Positions 46,547-56,646 of a stretch of 64,000 bases of DNA are shown here, piece after piece. The DNA is taken from contig CAIKEH010000040.1 of the NCBI GenBank assembly GCA_903826405.1, forward strand, positions 54,914 to 118,913, read 5' to 3'. Numbering within the stretch: the first letter of the stretch is position 1; each line of letters opens with the position of its first letter. The notes below the pieces were generated by a model, which made no database searches, was not told the origin of the DNA, and saw nothing but the letters and a program-made list of their open reading frames with translations. Both the position numbers and the translations under genes were made by a program. The DNA is from an uncultured bacterium (GTDB taxonomy: Bacteria; Bacteroidota; Bacteroidia; Chitinophagales; Chitinophagaceae).

Positions 46547-46554
46547 TAAAGATA
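46547..46554 (-). promoter_or_regulatory. Likely -7 promoter element of asnS
   Basis: The minus strand reads TATCTTTA, one base from TAnnTTTG, about 20 bases before the asnS ATG. A TTTC lies 21 bases further upstream and may be the -33 element. Confidence 0.4.
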
Positions 46555-46658
46555 GGTCAAAAGCATGCTTTTACAGAAACGAGGGAGCGAGTCCTTAACA
46601 ATTTGCTAATAGTCCCTTAATAGCAGATTAACGCTTGTTTTGGTCTTTTGTGTCTTAA

Positions 46659-49600
46659 ATGTTAACCGTGAATAAATTCATCCGCATTTTACTATCGGCG
46701 ATTCTCTTATTTGCTGTGAAAGCCGATTTCGCACAGGAAACAACTTCAACACTGGGAGGAATCATTCGAGACCAATCGGGTTCACCGATCCCTGGTGCTT
46801 CCATAGCACTAGTCCATACGCCAACCGGATATTCCACGACAGTCCAAACGAATAATAAGGGACTTTTCGTCCTAACTAACCTCAGGCCAGGGGGTCCATA
46901 TTCCATAAAAGTCAGCTTCACTGGCCTAGTGACACAGGAATACGGTGATGTACAACTCAGTTTGGGTAATAACCCAGACGTCGAGGTCGTGTTGAAAAAA
47001 GATGAGAGGTCCCTGACCGAGGTGGTCGTGACAGGATCAAGGAAACAAAGCGGCGCCATGACCGTGAACAGGAATCAAATGGCAACCATGCCTTCAATAA
47101 ACAGGAGTCTTTCTGATTTCACCAAATTGACCCCGCAATCCAATAATAACTCCTTTGCAGGAACCAATTTCAGATACAACAATTTCACGCTCGATGGAGC
47201 GGTCAACAACGACGCGATCGGATTCAGCAATTCCTTCGGTGGCGTGAGTGGAGGTGGTCAGTCAGGAACCGCTGGTGCGGGAACCCGGACCAATCCATAC
47301 AGCATAGAATCCATTCAGGAGATACAGGTACAACTAGCTCCGTATGATGTGAAGATCGGCAATTTCACAGGAGGTTCCGTGAATGCGGTCACCAAAAGCG
47401 GCACCAACCAGATGCATGGATCGTTATATGGATATGGCAGGAACAGCTCCATGGTGGGAAAAAGCGTGGACGGGCTGAAAACGGCTATTGGATCTGATTT
47501 TCACGATTACCAAACGGGATTCAGCTTGGGTGGCCCCATCATCAAGAACAAACTTTTCTTTTTCATCAACGGAGAGATCACCCGTCGCCAGGAGCCCACT
47601 TTTTACAATGCAGGTGATCCCGGTGCAGCCATTACCATCGCGCAAGCACAAAGCATTCAGGATCAACTCAAGAACAAATACGGTTATGATGTGGGCAGCT
47701 ATGACCGATATCGCATTTTTACCAAAAGTGACAAGATCTTTTCCAGACTGGATTGGAACATCAATTCGAAAAATACGTTGATGTTCCGGGCCATTTACAC
47801 CAATGGTCAAGGTAACAACCTTGAAAGGTCAGGCACCAATTTCCAATTTTCCAGCACTGATTTCACCCAACACACAAAGAACATAAACCTCGTTGCTGAA
47901 CTCAGGTCCAAAATCAATGCGAACACGAACAACAATCTTATCGTCAGTTACATCAATGTACATGAATACCGGGATTTCCCCGGAGTGATTTCCCCCTTCA
48001 TGGATATCGGGAGCGGACAAATCTGGGCAGGTACATGGCGGGAGGCTTCCATATACAATATGAATCAGAAAACATTCGAGTTGAGCGATAACCTGACCAT
48101 CACGAAAGGCATTCACAAATTCACTTTGGGCACGCACAACGAATTCTATGACCTGAGTTATGGGTTCGTCAACTCATGGAATGGAAGATGGGAATATTCC
48201 AATATCACGAATTTCCTTGCTGACAAACCCAGCAGGATTCGTGGTGCGTATACCATAGACCCGAAATTACCCAACGACAGGGAGTATATTTTCAGCAATC
48301 CACCCAATCCTTATAAGATCAGTTTGCTCAGCGTATACGGACAGGACGAGATAACCGTGAATAGGAAAATGAAATTGACCGCCGGGTTGAGGATCGATTA
48401 TTCTCATCTGGCGCACCAACCAGCTACGGACCCGCAGGTTGCATTGACGCCGGATTATGCGTCGAACGCACCAACATATTCCCATACATCATTTAGTGCA
48501 TTGGATAACAAATGGCTGGGTAAGCCATCCTTATCGCCAAGAATAGGTTTCAACTACGATGTCATGGGTAATCAAAAATTCGTACTGCGTGGCGGATCCG
48601 GGATCTTCGTCGGACGGATGCCTTTTGCATGGCTTGGATATGCCTATACACTGAATGGAACAACATACGGTAATATTGATTACAAGCCAGGTGGCAAGGT
48701 GGTCGGTCTGTCCATAGACCCAGAGCAACTGAAGGATACGGTGACCAAATATGGTGGGAACGCCGCCAGCGCAACACATGAGGTCGATCTCATAGATAAT
48801 AATTTCAAACTACCCCGGGTCTGGAGGAGCAATATTGCAGCAGACTTCAAATTCGGAAAAGGATATAAAATAACCTTGGATGCGATGTACACCAGGACAC
48901 TGTATGATGTGAAGTTCCAGCAGATCAATATCAAGGATTCAACGGCATATTTCAGCAGCGGACCCACTTCTTCACCGGTTTACGTGGGAGGAAAAGTGAA
49001 CAAGAATTTTTCCAATGCGTATTTTCTGTCAAATACCTCAGAAGGATACAGATACAACTTAACTGCACAGATCAGCAAACAGGGTGGTAGTCTGGATGGC
49101 AAGAAAAAAGGATTCAACCTGAATTGGTCTCTTGCATACACATATGGTGTGAGCAAAGACCTGAGTAACGGCATCCGGAATTCCTTTCAATCCAACTACG
49201 AGCTGAACCCATCCATCATACCGGGAAGCCCGGCACTTGCTTATTCAAATTTCGATCTCCGCCACAGGGTAGTGGCCACTTTGGGATCATCCAGAAAATG
49301 GAATGACAGGAACACCACAACGGTGAACCTCTTTTATTCAAACCAGTCCGGAAGTCCTTATTCATTCATATATGCCGCCAGCGGAGCACCTTTTGGGAAT
49401 GCTTCAAATGCCAATCTCCCTTATATACCCAAGAACAGCTCCGATATACTGCTAGCTGACATCAAGGATGCGGGGGGGAATGTCGTTTATAGTTCGGCCC
49501 AGCAATGGACAGATCTGGATGCATTCATATCGGGAGACAGCTATTTGAAAACGAGGAGAGGCCAATATGCCGAACGGAATGGAGGGAGAACCCCCTGGAA

Positions 49601-49928
49601 TCAATCCATGGACCTTCGATTCATGCATGAGATCAAGTTGAGTAAGACCAACAGAAACCATGCATTGCAGATCAGTCTTGATGTATTCAATGTGTTGAAC
49701 CTGCTCAATAATAATTGGGGACACATCACTTTCGTAACCAACACGAATAACTACAATGTGAACTTGCTCACTTTCGTGAAAGATGCATCCGGGAAAAGCC
49801 CGGGTGCACCGGCAACGGGTTATGCTCCAACATTCACCTACAATAAGCCCTACGGTGGACATTACTATACTGTAGATCCTATCAGCAGCAGGTGGCAGAT
49901 GCAATTGGGTATACATTACGCATTCTGA
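46659..49928 (+). CDS. TonB-dependent outer-membrane receptor (Oar-like)
   Basis: This 1089-residue protein has a signal peptide (to DFAQ), an N-terminal carboxypeptidase-like regulatory domain (TLGGIIRDQSGSPIPGASIAL), a plug (NNFTLDGAVNNDAIG, SIESIQEIQVQLAPYDVKIGNFTGGSVNAVTKSGTN in separate segments) and a long beta barrel ending in an aromatic-rich strand (WQMQLGIHYAF). This arrangement is typical of Oar-like receptors of Bacteroidota rather than SusC, and no SusD gene follows. The imported or bound compound is unknown. Confidence 0.9.
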   Translation: MLTVNKFIRILLSAILLFAVKADFAQETTSTLGGIIRDQSGSPIPGASIALVHTPTGYSTTVQTNNKGLFVLTNLRPGGPYSIKVSFTGLVTQEYGDVQLSLGNNPDVEVVLKKDERSLTEVVVTGSRKQSGAMTVNRNQMATMPSINRSLSDFTKLTPQSNNNSFAGTNFRYNNFTLDGAVNNDAIGFSNSFGGVSGGGQSGTAGAGTRTNPYSIESIQEIQVQLAPYDVKIGNFTGGSVNAVTKSGTNQMHGSLYGYGRNSSMVGKSVDGLKTAIGSDFHDYQTGFSLGGPIIKNKLFFFINGEITRRQEPTFYNAGDPGAAITIAQAQSIQDQLKNKYGYDVGSYDRYRIFTKSDKIFSRLDWNINSKNTLMFRAIYTNGQGNNLERSGTNFQFSSTDFTQHTKNINLVAELRSKINANTNNNLIVSYINVHEYRDFPGVISPFMDIGSGQIWAGTWREASIYNMNQKTFELSDNLTITKGIHKFTLGTHNEFYDLSYGFVNSWNGRWEYSNITNFLADKPSRIRGAYTIDPKLPNDREYIFSNPPNPYKISLLSVYGQDEITVNRKMKLTAGLRIDYSHLAHQPATDPQVALTPDYASNAPTYSHTSFSALDNKWLGKPSLSPRIGFNYDVMGNQKFVLRGGSGIFVGRMPFAWLGYAYTLNGTTYGNIDYKPGGKVVGLSIDPEQLKDTVTKYGGNAASATHEVDLIDNNFKLPRVWRSNIAADFKFGKGYKITLDAMYTRTLYDVKFQQINIKDSTAYFSSGPTSSPVYVGGKVNKNFSNAYFLSNTSEGYRYNLTAQISKQGGSLDGKKKGFNLNWSLAYTYGVSKDLSNGIRNSFQSNYELNPSIIPGSPALAYSNFDLRHRVVATLGSSRKWNDRNTTTVNLFYSNQSGSPYSFIYAASGAPFGNASNANLPYIPKNSSDILLADIKDAGGNVVYSSAQQWTDLDAFISGDSYLKTRRGQYAERNGGRTPWNQSMDLRFMHEIKLSKTNRNHALQISLDVFNVLNLLNNNWGHITFVTNTNNYNVNLLTFVKDASGKSPGAPATGYAPTFTYNKPYGGHYYTVDPISSRWQMQLGIHYAF

Positions 49929-49938
49929 TCATATGATG

Positions 49939-49980
49939 ATGATTAAAAAGGCCGGTCATATGACCGGCTTTTTTAATCAT
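49939..49980 (+). terminator. Long palindromic terminator after the TonB receptor gene
   Basis: The core GCCGGTCATATGACCGGC (49951-49968) is a perfect palindrome, and the flanks ATGATTAAAAAG and TTTTTTAATCAT extend it to 42 bases with one G-T mismatch, a wobble pair in RNA. The right arm contains six T residues. It follows the receptor stop by ten bases. Confidence 0.88.
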
Positions 49981-50324
49981 AAATCGTTGCTTAATTGTAT
50001 TTTATATGCCCTACTGAGCCACGGAAGCCTTGTTTAAGATATGTGGATCCCGGATAGTCTGATCAGGCATGGGCAAAGAAGCCGTCCGTCAAGGATACCG
50101 ACCGCACTATACCGTCCAGGAATTCTGCACCAAAATCAAGCTTGCATATTTTTTTTGTTGGGTGTGAAAACTTAGTGTATAATTGTGACTGGAATACAGT
50201 TGATTGATCATTTCTTTTCTCCTTTCTGATCAGTTTTTTTTCGTTCCGCTAGATTTTAATCAAATACATTTTCATCCACTGGGACACTCGATCCGCACGT
50301 GCTTCCAATTATTCAAGCCATCTT
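49981..50324. promoter_or_regulatory. Upstream region and long 5' leader of rho
   Basis: This 344-base gap has no credible gene. It contains the rho promoter at 50154-50185, leaving a transcript leader of roughly 130 bases before the rho ATG. I see no known riboswitch, but a leader of this length fits autoregulation of rho by its own product, as known in other bacteria. Confidence 0.45.
50154..50185 (+). promoter_or_regulatory. Promoter of rho
   Basis: TTTG (50154-50157), a 20-base spacer and TATAATTG (50178-50185) match the Bacteroidota consensus with one mismatch in the -7 element. Confidence 0.6.
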
Positions 50325-51953
50325 ATGTATGACATCCTTCAATTGAACGACATGCTCGTTCCGGAGCTACTGGATATAGCCGAGCAGCTCAAGATCACTG
50401 GAACCAAGAAACTGGACAAACAGGAACTCATATACAAGATCCTGGACAAACAGGCTTTACAGAACAGCGAAGGGGCGACCGAACAAAAAGAAGATAAGAA
50501 GGGCCGCCCTAAAAGAATCGTTAAAGCCAGTACTGGTAACAGTACGGAAGAAGCCATTGTAGAAAGCGAACCCGAGCGCCCGGTTGTTAAAGTATTGAAG
50601 AGAAAAGCAGGAGAGCAACCAGTTCCGGAACCAGAAGCAGAAAAGAAGGTAGTTGAAAAACAACGTCCTGGCCGTAAGCCCAAAGTTGCTGAGGTACCTG
50701 AAAACAACATGGATACCCCACAAGAAACTGCTCCCATTCAAAACGAATATCAAGAAGTTCCTCAGGTACAACAACCGGAGGAGGAACAAGTGCAGCGCAG
50801 CTTTACTGTTCGCCGAGAACCGGCATTCAATATCGAGTTCGATGGAGTCATCCTCAGTGAAGGCGTCTTGGAAATGATGCCGGACGGATATGGTTTCCTC
50901 CGCAGCAGCGACTATAACTATCTGTCCTCCCCAGATGATGTTTATGTATCCCCTTCACAGATCAAATTATTCGGTCTTAAAACCGGGGACACTGTAAACG
51001 GATCCGTAAGACCACCAAAAGAAGGCGAAAAATACTTTGCCCTACTCAAGGTGGAACATATCAATGGACGATCTCCTGAAGAGGTTCGTGACAGAGTGCC
51101 TTTTGATTATCTCACCCCGCTCTTTCCTTACGAAAAACTTAATCTTTATACCAAAGCGGATAATTACTCAACCCGGTTGATGGATCTTTTTACCCCTATG
51201 GGACGTGGACAGCGTGGGCTCATCGTAGCACAGCCCAAGGTGGGTAAAACCATGCTGTTGAAGGAAGTCGCGAATGCTATTGCAGAAAATCACCCGGACT
51301 GTTACCTGATGATCGTACTCATCGATGAGCGTCCCGAGGAGGTCACGGACATGGAAAGGAGCGTTAAAGCCGAGGTACTCGCCTCCACCTTTGATGAACC
51401 TGCTGAAAAACATGTTAAGGTTTCGACCATTGCCCTTCAGAAAGCGAAAAGATTGGTGGAATGTGGTCATGATGTGATCATACTGCTTGATTCTATAACC
51501 CGTCTGGCTCGTGCTCACAATACTGTAGCCCCATCCTCCGGGAAGGTCCTATCCGGTGGTGTAGAAGCCAATGCGATGCAAAAACCGAAGCAATTCTTTG
51601 GTGCTGCTCGTAAGATCGAGAATGGTGGTTCGCTAACCATTCTGGCCACTGCGCTTGTGGATACCGGTAGCAAGATGGATGAGGTCATCTTCGAGGAATT
51701 CAAAGGAACCGGTAACATGGAACTTGTACTGGACCGCCGTTTGTCGAACAGAAGGATCTTCCCGGCAATCGACCTCACAGCCTCCTCCACACGCCGTGAG
51801 GACCTCCTGCTTGACAGGGATGTCCTGAAACGCATGTGGGTCCTTCGGAACCACTTGGCCGACATGAACAGCGAAGAGGCCATGAACACACTCTTGAAAC
51901 ACATGAAAGGGACCAAAAACAACGAGGAATTCCTGACGACCATGAACGGTTGA
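50325..51953 (+). CDS. rho: Transcription termination factor Rho with low-complexity insert
   Basis: This 542-residue protein has the Rho_N helical domain (1-46), a charged low-complexity segment rich in Lys, Glu, Pro and Gln (about 47-157), the RNA-binding cold-shock-like domain ([16 protein letters not shown], about 184-199) and the RecA-like ATPase with Walker A QPKVGKT (303-309) and [11 protein letters not shown]. coli Rho is about 419 residues; the excess is the insert, a feature of Bacteroidota Rho that forms a disordered region. Rho is the hexameric helicase that ends transcription. Terminator and promoter for the next gene follow directly. Confidence 0.96.
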   Translation: MYDILQLNDMLVPELLDIAEQLKITGTKKLDKQELIYKILDKQALQNSEGATEQKEDKKGRPKRIVKASTGNSTEEAIVESEPERPVVKVLKRKAGEQPVPEPEAEKKVVEKQRPGRKPKVAEVPENNMDTPQETAPIQNEYQEVPQVQQPEEEQVQRSFTVRREPAFNIEFDGVILSEGVLEMMPDGYGFLRSSDYNYLSSPDDVYVSPSQIKLFGLKTGDTVNGSVRPPKEGEKYFALLKVEHINGRSPEEVRDRVPFDYLTPLFPYEKLNLYTKADNYSTRLMDLFTPMGRGQRGLIVAQPKVGKTMLLKEVANAIAENHPDCYLMIVLIDERPEEVTDMERSVKAEVLASTFDEPAEKHVKVSTIALQKAKRLVECGHDVIILLDSITRLARAHNTVAPSSGKVLSGGVEANAMQKPKQFFGAARKIENGGSLTILATALVDTGSKMDEVIFEEFKGTGNMELVLDRRLSNRRIFPAIDLTASSTRREDLLLDRDVLKRMWVLRNHLADMNSEEAMNTLLKHMKGTKNNEEFLTTMNG

Positions 51954-51984
51954 TCGAAATAGTGACTTGCATAGCCTTGAAATC

Positions 51985-52009
51985 GCCGGCCTTTGGCCGG
52001 CATTTTTTT
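51985..52009 (+). terminator. Intrinsic terminator of rho
   Basis: GCCGGCC and GGCCGGC form a perfect 7-base GC stem around TTT, followed by A and seven T residues. It starts 31 bases after the rho stop. Confidence 0.92.
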
Positions 52010-52024
52010 GCACGTTCGATATGA

Positions 52025-52032
52025 TACCTTTG
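52025..52032 (+). promoter_or_regulatory. -7 promoter element of mnmH
   Basis: TACCTTTG is a perfect TAnnTTTG element, ending eight bases before the mnmH ATG, so the transcript may be leaderless. The nearest upstream TTTG (52007-52010, in the rho terminator tail) is only 14 bases away, too close for the usual spacing. Confidence 0.5.
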
Positions 52033-52040
52033 TACACGAA

Positions 52041-53114
52041 ATGGCAGTGGAAAAAATCACTATCGAAACATTCCTGCAGAACGCAGATCTATATCCCGTT
52101 CTGGACGTCCGGAGTCCTGGTGAGTATCTTCATGCCCATATTCCCGGAGCAATCAGCTTTCCCTTGTTCTCCGACGAAGAAAGGAGTGTCGTTGGAACGA
52201 TATATAAACAAAGAAGCAGGGAAGATGCCATCAAGGCGGGACTGGAGTATTTCGGACCCAAAATGAGGAAGATGATCGAAAGGGTGGAATCATTGACCCA
52301 AAAATCTGCAGGAGATAAAAAGACAATCGTTGTTCATTGCTGGCGAGGCGGAATGCGGAGTGCCGCCATTGCATGGCTTTTGGATCTATATGGATTTCGC
52401 GTATTCACATTGGCAGGAGGATATAAAAGCTTCAGAAGATGGGCCCTAGCGCAAATGGAGAACAATTGGCCCGTCAGAATACTTGGAGGACATACGGGGT
52501 CCGGTAAGACGATTACCCTTAAAGGATTGTCCCAAGCGGGTGAATCGGTGATCGATTTAGAGGAAATAGCCTCCCACAGAGGCTCTTCTTTTGGTGCGTT
52601 GGGTATGCCGCCACAACCTTCACAGGAGATGTTCGAGAACCAATTCGCGCTTTCATTATATCGATCCAATCTACGCTTGAAACCCGGACAGAAAATTTGG
52701 CTCGAAGATGAAAGTCAAAGAATCGGCACCGTCAACATACCAAATGCATTCTGGACATACATGAGGAAACAGGATCTTCTTTTTCTCGAAATCCCTTTCG
52801 AAGCTCGGTTGGATCATCTGATCGATATATATGGCAAATGGAACAAAGGTGATCTTGCAGCAGCGATTACCAGGATACAGAAAAGGCTGGGGGGGTTGGA
52901 AGCTAAAACAGCTCTTGGCCATCTCGTGGAGAATGATCTTCGTGAATGTTTCCGGGTTCTGCTACAGTATTATGATAAGCAGTATCAAAAATCATTACGG
53001 TCCAGGGATTTTCCTGAAACAACCGTTACCTATTTGGAATGTCCTCGGGCGGCCGATCAAAAAAACGTAGATCTGATAAAGAAAATAATACATCATGAAC
53101 GAGAACAATCCTGA
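52041..53114 (+). CDS. mnmH: tRNA 2-selenouridine synthase MnmH (SelU)
   Basis: The frame opens at 51993, but that start lies inside the rho terminator; ATG 52041 ([13 protein letters not shown]) is preferred (357 residues). The rhodanese domain (about 1-125) has the active cysteine in [12 protein letters not shown], and the C-terminal P-loop domain has GGHTGSGKT (about 154-162). MnmH replaces sulfur by selenium in 2-thiouridine 34 of tRNAs for Lys, Glu and Gln, using selenophosphate. The selD gene overlaps its end by 20 bases, so donor synthesis and use are translated together. Confidence 0.95.
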   Translation: MAVEKITIETFLQNADLYPVLDVRSPGEYLHAHIPGAISFPLFSDEERSVVGTIYKQRSREDAIKAGLEYFGPKMRKMIERVESLTQKSAGDKKTIVVHCWRGGMRSAAIAWLLDLYGFRVFTLAGGYKSFRRWALAQMENNWPVRILGGHTGSGKTITLKGLSQAGESVIDLEEIASHRGSSFGALGMPPQPSQEMFENQFALSLYRSNLRLKPGQKIWLEDESQRIGTVNIPNAFWTYMRKQDLLFLEIPFEARLDHLIDIYGKWNKGDLAAAITRIQKRLGGLEAKTALGHLVENDLRECFRVLLQYYDKQYQKSLRSRDFPETTVTYLECPRAADQKNVDLIKKIIHHEREQS

Positions 53115-54159
53115 GATACATCTGACCAAATATTCACATGGCGCGGGTTGTGGATGCAAGATATCTCCCAAGATTCTGGAGGAAATATTAAGCTCCAATA
53201 AGGCAATGCCGGACAATGACAGGCTCATCGTGGGCAACCACAGCAAGGATGATGCAGCCGTGTTTGAAATTAGTAACGGAACGGCTTTGATATCCACGAC
53301 AGATTTCTTCATGCCCATTGTGGATGACCCTTTTGATTTCGGACGTATTGCTGCTGCTAATGCCATCAGTGATGTATATGCGATGGGGGGGAAGCCCGTA
53401 TTGGCCATTGCCATACTTGGCTGGCCAGTCAATCTTCTTCCTGCATCAGTTGCCAGAAAAGTGATCGAGGGCGGCAGAAGTATTTGTGAGGAAGCCGGCA
53501 TCCCCCTTGCGGGAGGCCATAGCATAGACTCACCTGAACCTATTTTCGGCCTTGCTGTGAATGGACTTATCGAAACCGCCTGCATAAAACAAAACAACAC
53601 GGCACAGCCAGGAGACCTTTTGCTTCTGACAAAACCCCTCGGCGTGGGTATACTGACCACGGCTGAAAAAAAAGGCATACTGGAGGTCAGACATCAAGGT
53701 ATTGCTGCCAGACAGATGATGCAATTGAATAAAGTTGGGGAGGCTTTAGGCAAGATCCAGGGTGTACATGCCATGACAGACGTTACCGGATTCGGCCTTC
53801 TTGGACATCTGACGGAAATGGCGGAAGGCAGTGGCGTGTCCGCAAAAGTGTATTTTGATAACATACCCCTGATTACTCCTTCCATCAGGCAGTACCTGGA
53901 TAAAGGATCATACCCAGGTGGAACGACAAGGAACTGGGAAAGCTATGGTGAAAAGATAAAATTCACACAGGAATCAGAGACCCATTATGGGAAATATATA
54001 CTTGCCGATCCCCAGACTAGCGGTGGATTGCTTATAGCCGTTTCCCCTGATCACATCGATGAAGTCAAAGAGATCCTTGTATCACATGGCCTTTCGGAAT
54101 ACCTTGATCCGATAGGTGAAATAATGAAAGCTGGTGATGTTTTGATCACCGTATCATAG
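53095..54159 (+). CDS. selD: Selenide, water dikinase SelD
   Basis: This 354-residue enzyme makes selenophosphate from selenide and ATP. The active-site segment [14 protein letters not shown] holds Cys19 (equivalent to E. coli Cys17) and Lys22; the key residue is cysteine, not selenocysteine. [11 protein letters not shown] and the C-terminal [14 protein letters not shown] are also typical. It overlaps mnmH by 20 bases. No selA, selB or selC is in the window, so tRNA selenouridine is the only selenium use supported here. Its last 14 bases overlap the convergent pterin dehydratase gene. Confidence 0.96.
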   Translation: MNENNPEIHLTKYSHGAGCGCKISPKILEEILSSNKAMPDNDRLIVGNHSKDDAAVFEISNGTALISTTDFFMPIVDDPFDFGRIAAANAISDVYAMGGKPVLAIAILGWPVNLLPASVARKVIEGGRSICEEAGIPLAGGHSIDSPEPIFGLAVNGLIETACIKQNNTAQPGDLLLLTKPLGVGILTTAEKKGILEVRHQGIAARQMMQLNKVGEALGKIQGVHAMTDVTGFGLLGHLTEMAEGSGVSAKVYFDNIPLITPSIRQYLDKGSYPGGTTRNWESYGEKIKFTQESETHYGKYILADPQTSGGLLIAVSPDHIDEVKEILVSHGLSEYLDPIGEIMKAGDVLITVS

Positions 54160-54391
54160 ATTCGGAGATCTTGTCGATGGCACGTGCAAGAAGATGATCT
54201 TTTTCAGTAACTACATCACCTGCATCATGGGTGGACAGACTGATCTCCACCCGATTCCACACGTTCTTCCACATGGGATGGTGATCTATTCGTTCCGCTT
54301 CCATGGCCACACGCGTCATAAAAGCGAAAGCCTCTGAAAAGTCTTGGAAAGTGAACGTCTGATGAAGTGCATTATCTTTTTCTGCCCACAT
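54146..54391 (-). CDS. 4a-hydroxytetrahydrobiopterin dehydratase (PCD/DCoH)
   Basis: This 81-residue protein matches the family along its length: [34 protein letters not shown] in segments, then [26 protein letters not shown]. The conserved histidines (HHP) and the THDAG loop form the active site. It dehydrates the carbinolamine of tetrahydropterin after aromatic amino acid hydroxylation. No hydroxylase is in the window, so the enzyme may serve one encoded elsewhere. It overlaps the selD 3' end on the opposite strand. Confidence 0.9.
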   Translation of the reverse strand: MWAEKDNALHQTFTFQDFSEAFAFMTRVAMEAERIDHHPMWKNVWNRVEISLSTHDAGDVVTEKDHLLARAIDKISESMIR

Positions 54392-54407
54392 AGTAATGTT
54401 TGAATAA

Positions 54408-54842
54408 TCAAAAAATGAGGTGTCCTTTGTTCTTTATCTTGTCACCCGAAAGCTCCATCACCATCTGTACAGATGGCAGTGAGCGGAGTGTCTTCTGTAG
54501 ATCTTCTACGGTTTGTCCGGATATGAGATCACCTTTCATCAACCATAGGTAATCCAGATGCTTGAATTCGGGTAACAGGTATTCTCCATCGAATTGGTTG
54601 CTGTACAGGTAATGGATCAGCGAGCCATGCGGTTCTGCATATTCGTAGATAGAAAAAAAATACTTCCTTTTCTTTTTCTCCAATTGTATCTCCAGATCTA
54701 TGTTGATACGAAAGTCAACCTGCATGGCCTGATTGATTAGCCAGCAGAATTGATAATTTTTAAGGGGAGCGACAATGCCCATGAGCTGAGTTCCGTCGAA
54801 GAACTCCTCTACCATGAGGCTATTGTCCATTTTCAGTTTCAT
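54408..54842 (-). CDS. IPExxxVDY-family protein
   Basis: This 144-residue protein carries the defining motif as LPEFKHLDYLWL (about residues 90-101). The family is small, found in Bacteroidota, and of unknown function. There is no signal peptide. It starts one base before the stop of the upstream peptidase gene region (spacing of one base), and probably shares its transcript. Confidence 0.82.
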   Translation of the reverse strand: MKLKMDNSLMVEEFFDGTQLMGIVAPLKNYQFCWLINQAMQVDFRINIDLEIQLEKKKRKYFFSIYEYAEPHGSLIHYLYSNQFDGEYLLPEFKHLDYLWLMKGDLISGQTVEDLQKTLRSLPSVQMVMELSGDKIKNKGHLIF

Positions 54843-54843
54843 A

Positions 54844-56490
54844 TCAGAAAGTCAGGTCGAGTGTGATCTCCCCCTTATCCCTTTTCACCCGGACCTTGGT
54901 GTTATCCCCCTTCTTGAATTTCCCCAAAGTCTGCATATATGACTCCATGGAGGATATTCTGTATTCGCCGAGTTGTACTACGATGTCACCTGCTTTCAAA
55001 CCAGCCCTCTGGGCAGGTCTGCCATCGGACACTCCATCCACACGAACACCATCACCCGAGTAGGTGTAATCGGGCATGAATCCCATGGAAACAGTGAATC
55101 TTGCGGAAGTGGTGGTCTGAGCTTCACGGGTTTTCAGAAAGGCAAGCTTACCGGATGTGTTCGTATTTTCAACCAGACCATAAATATATTTGACTATCTC
55201 CATCTCTCCTAGGTAATTGATCCGGTTGGCATCATCAGATGGCTTATGGTAATCCGCATGAAGGCCCGTGAAAAAGAAAAGCACGGGAATGTTCTTGAGG
55301 TAGAATGAGGTGTGGTCGCTGGGTCCCACTCCACTGGAATCTATGCGAATCTTGAAAGGCCCTTTTTTATCTGGATTCAACAGCGTGCTCCATGTAGGGG
55401 ATGTACCATATCCACCAACGGTCAGTGTATGGGAGCTGTCATTCAGACGTCCAACCATGTCCATATTGATCATATAATTCACTGTGGACATATCAATAAA
55501 GGAGTGGTCTGCGAAATATTTGGAACCATAAAGTCCCAATTCTTCGCCAGAGAAAGCAACGAAGAGATAATTGTTGTTTCTGAATTTGGATCTGGCCAAC
55601 AGTTTGGATATCTCGATGAGTGCGGCGGTACCACTGGCATTGTCATCTGCTCCATTATGTATCTGCCTGTCCGTAGTGACCGAACGGGAATTTCCATCTT
55701 CCCCGTAACCGAGATGATCGAAATGTGCACCCAAGATGATCGTTTGGCTAGATTGATTGTCGACATAGCCAATGACATTGTGACCTTCACGTTCAGCATG
55801 CGACACAGCCGAGCGCATTTTAAATTCGTAATCTGCTGAAGGATCGGGCAGGTACTTCAGTCTGGCTTCGTTTTTCATATAAAAAACAGGAATCTCAACA
55901 GGCGGTGTATGGTCCTTTGGTTGGAAAACGATATTGTCCGCTACGGATGAACTATTGAAGAAAATGATTGCCGAAGCCCCCTTTTCTACAGCATTGTGGA
56001 TCTCTGAAACCATGAATGTGTTAAGATCGAAATGGGGATTTCCCTTGTTATTCAGTAATGCATCGCCAAGATCCTTGAACCAGGGTGAGTGTGCTTCGGA
56101 CAAGGAAATGGAAGCTACAACTTCGACAATACCCGATACCTTGCTGAATGGCATTGGGAAATAATCGATTCCCGACTTCAACTCCTGACCATTTACCATG
56201 AAATAAGTATCCTTGCCTATCTGTTTTCCATCGTCAATAGGGAAGGCTTGAAAAAAACCACCTGCTTCACCTTTCGGCTGTAGTCCGGATTTGGCGAATT
56301 CTGCTGCTATGTACTCCATGGCCAACTTCTCCCCTGCTGTGCCGCTTCTTCTACCTTCCAATTTGTCATCAGCCAGATAACCGACATGGCTCTTCAGGTT
56401 TTCTACGATAACTTTGTCTGCTTTTTTAATTCTCTGGGCATAGGTTCCCAGATAGAAGAAGAATAGTCCGGCGAATAGGAACTTTTTCAT
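54844..56490 (-). CDS. M28-family zinc aminopeptidase with PDZ domain, exported
   Basis: The frame opens at 56535, but ATG 56490 gives the signal peptide MKKFLFAGLFFFYLGTYAQ and is preferred (548 residues). A protease-associated (PA) domain lies at about 110-235. The M28 zinc core follows: GAHFDHLG, NGADDNASG, AFSGEELGLYGS, NMDMVGR and the late HADYHKPSDD. A C-terminal PDZ domain ends the protein (GRPAQRAGLKAGDIVVQLG). It should cleave peptides in the periplasm or at the surface. Confidence 0.93.
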   Translation of the reverse strand: MKKFLFAGLFFFYLGTYAQRIKKADKVIVENLKSHVGYLADDKLEGRRSGTAGEKLAMEYIAAEFAKSGLQPKGEAGGFFQAFPIDDGKQIGKDTYFMVNGQELKSGIDYFPMPFSKVSGIVEVVASISLSEAHSPWFKDLGDALLNNKGNPHFDLNTFMVSEIHNAVEKGASAIIFFNSSSVADNIVFQPKDHTPPVEIPVFYMKNEARLKYLPDPSADYEFKMRSAVSHAEREGHNVIGYVDNQSSQTIILGAHFDHLGYGEDGNSRSVTTDRQIHNGADDNASGTAALIEISKLLARSKFRNNNYLFVAFSGEELGLYGSKYFADHSFIDMSTVNYMINMDMVGRLNDSSHTLTVGGYGTSPTWSTLLNPDKKGPFKIRIDSSGVGPSDHTSFYLKNIPVLFFFTGLHADYHKPSDDANRINYLGEMEIVKYIYGLVENTNTSGKLAFLKTREAQTTTSARFTVSMGFMPDYTYSGDGVRVDGVSDGRPAQRAGLKAGDIVVQLGEYRISSMESYMQTLGKFKKGDNTKVRVKRDKGEITLDLTF

Positions 56491-56628
56491 GGAGTTTTGA
56501 ACTTTCAATATGTAAAGGTAAATCGATGAGGGCACAAACCCTCGAAATGCTGAAATTTTAAGCTTTCTCCCTCGCTCAGCATTTTACTCGTTTTTCGCCT
56601 TTCGTAAGTCAAATGGTGAATTAGGGGT

Positions 56629-56636
56629 TAATTTTG
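56629..56636 (+). promoter_or_regulatory. -7 promoter element of feoB
   Basis: TAATTTTG is a perfect TAnnTTTG element, ending ten bases before the feoB ATG. No well-spaced TTTG partner was found. No Fur-like box was recognised. Confidence 0.45.
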
Positions 56637-56646
56637 CAGACTTTAC

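Noticed and set aside
50290..50310. CACGTG palindrome before rho as a third parS site
   Set aside because: Only the central six bases fit; the outer TGTT/AACA arms are missing. The same holds for CACGTG near 54181.
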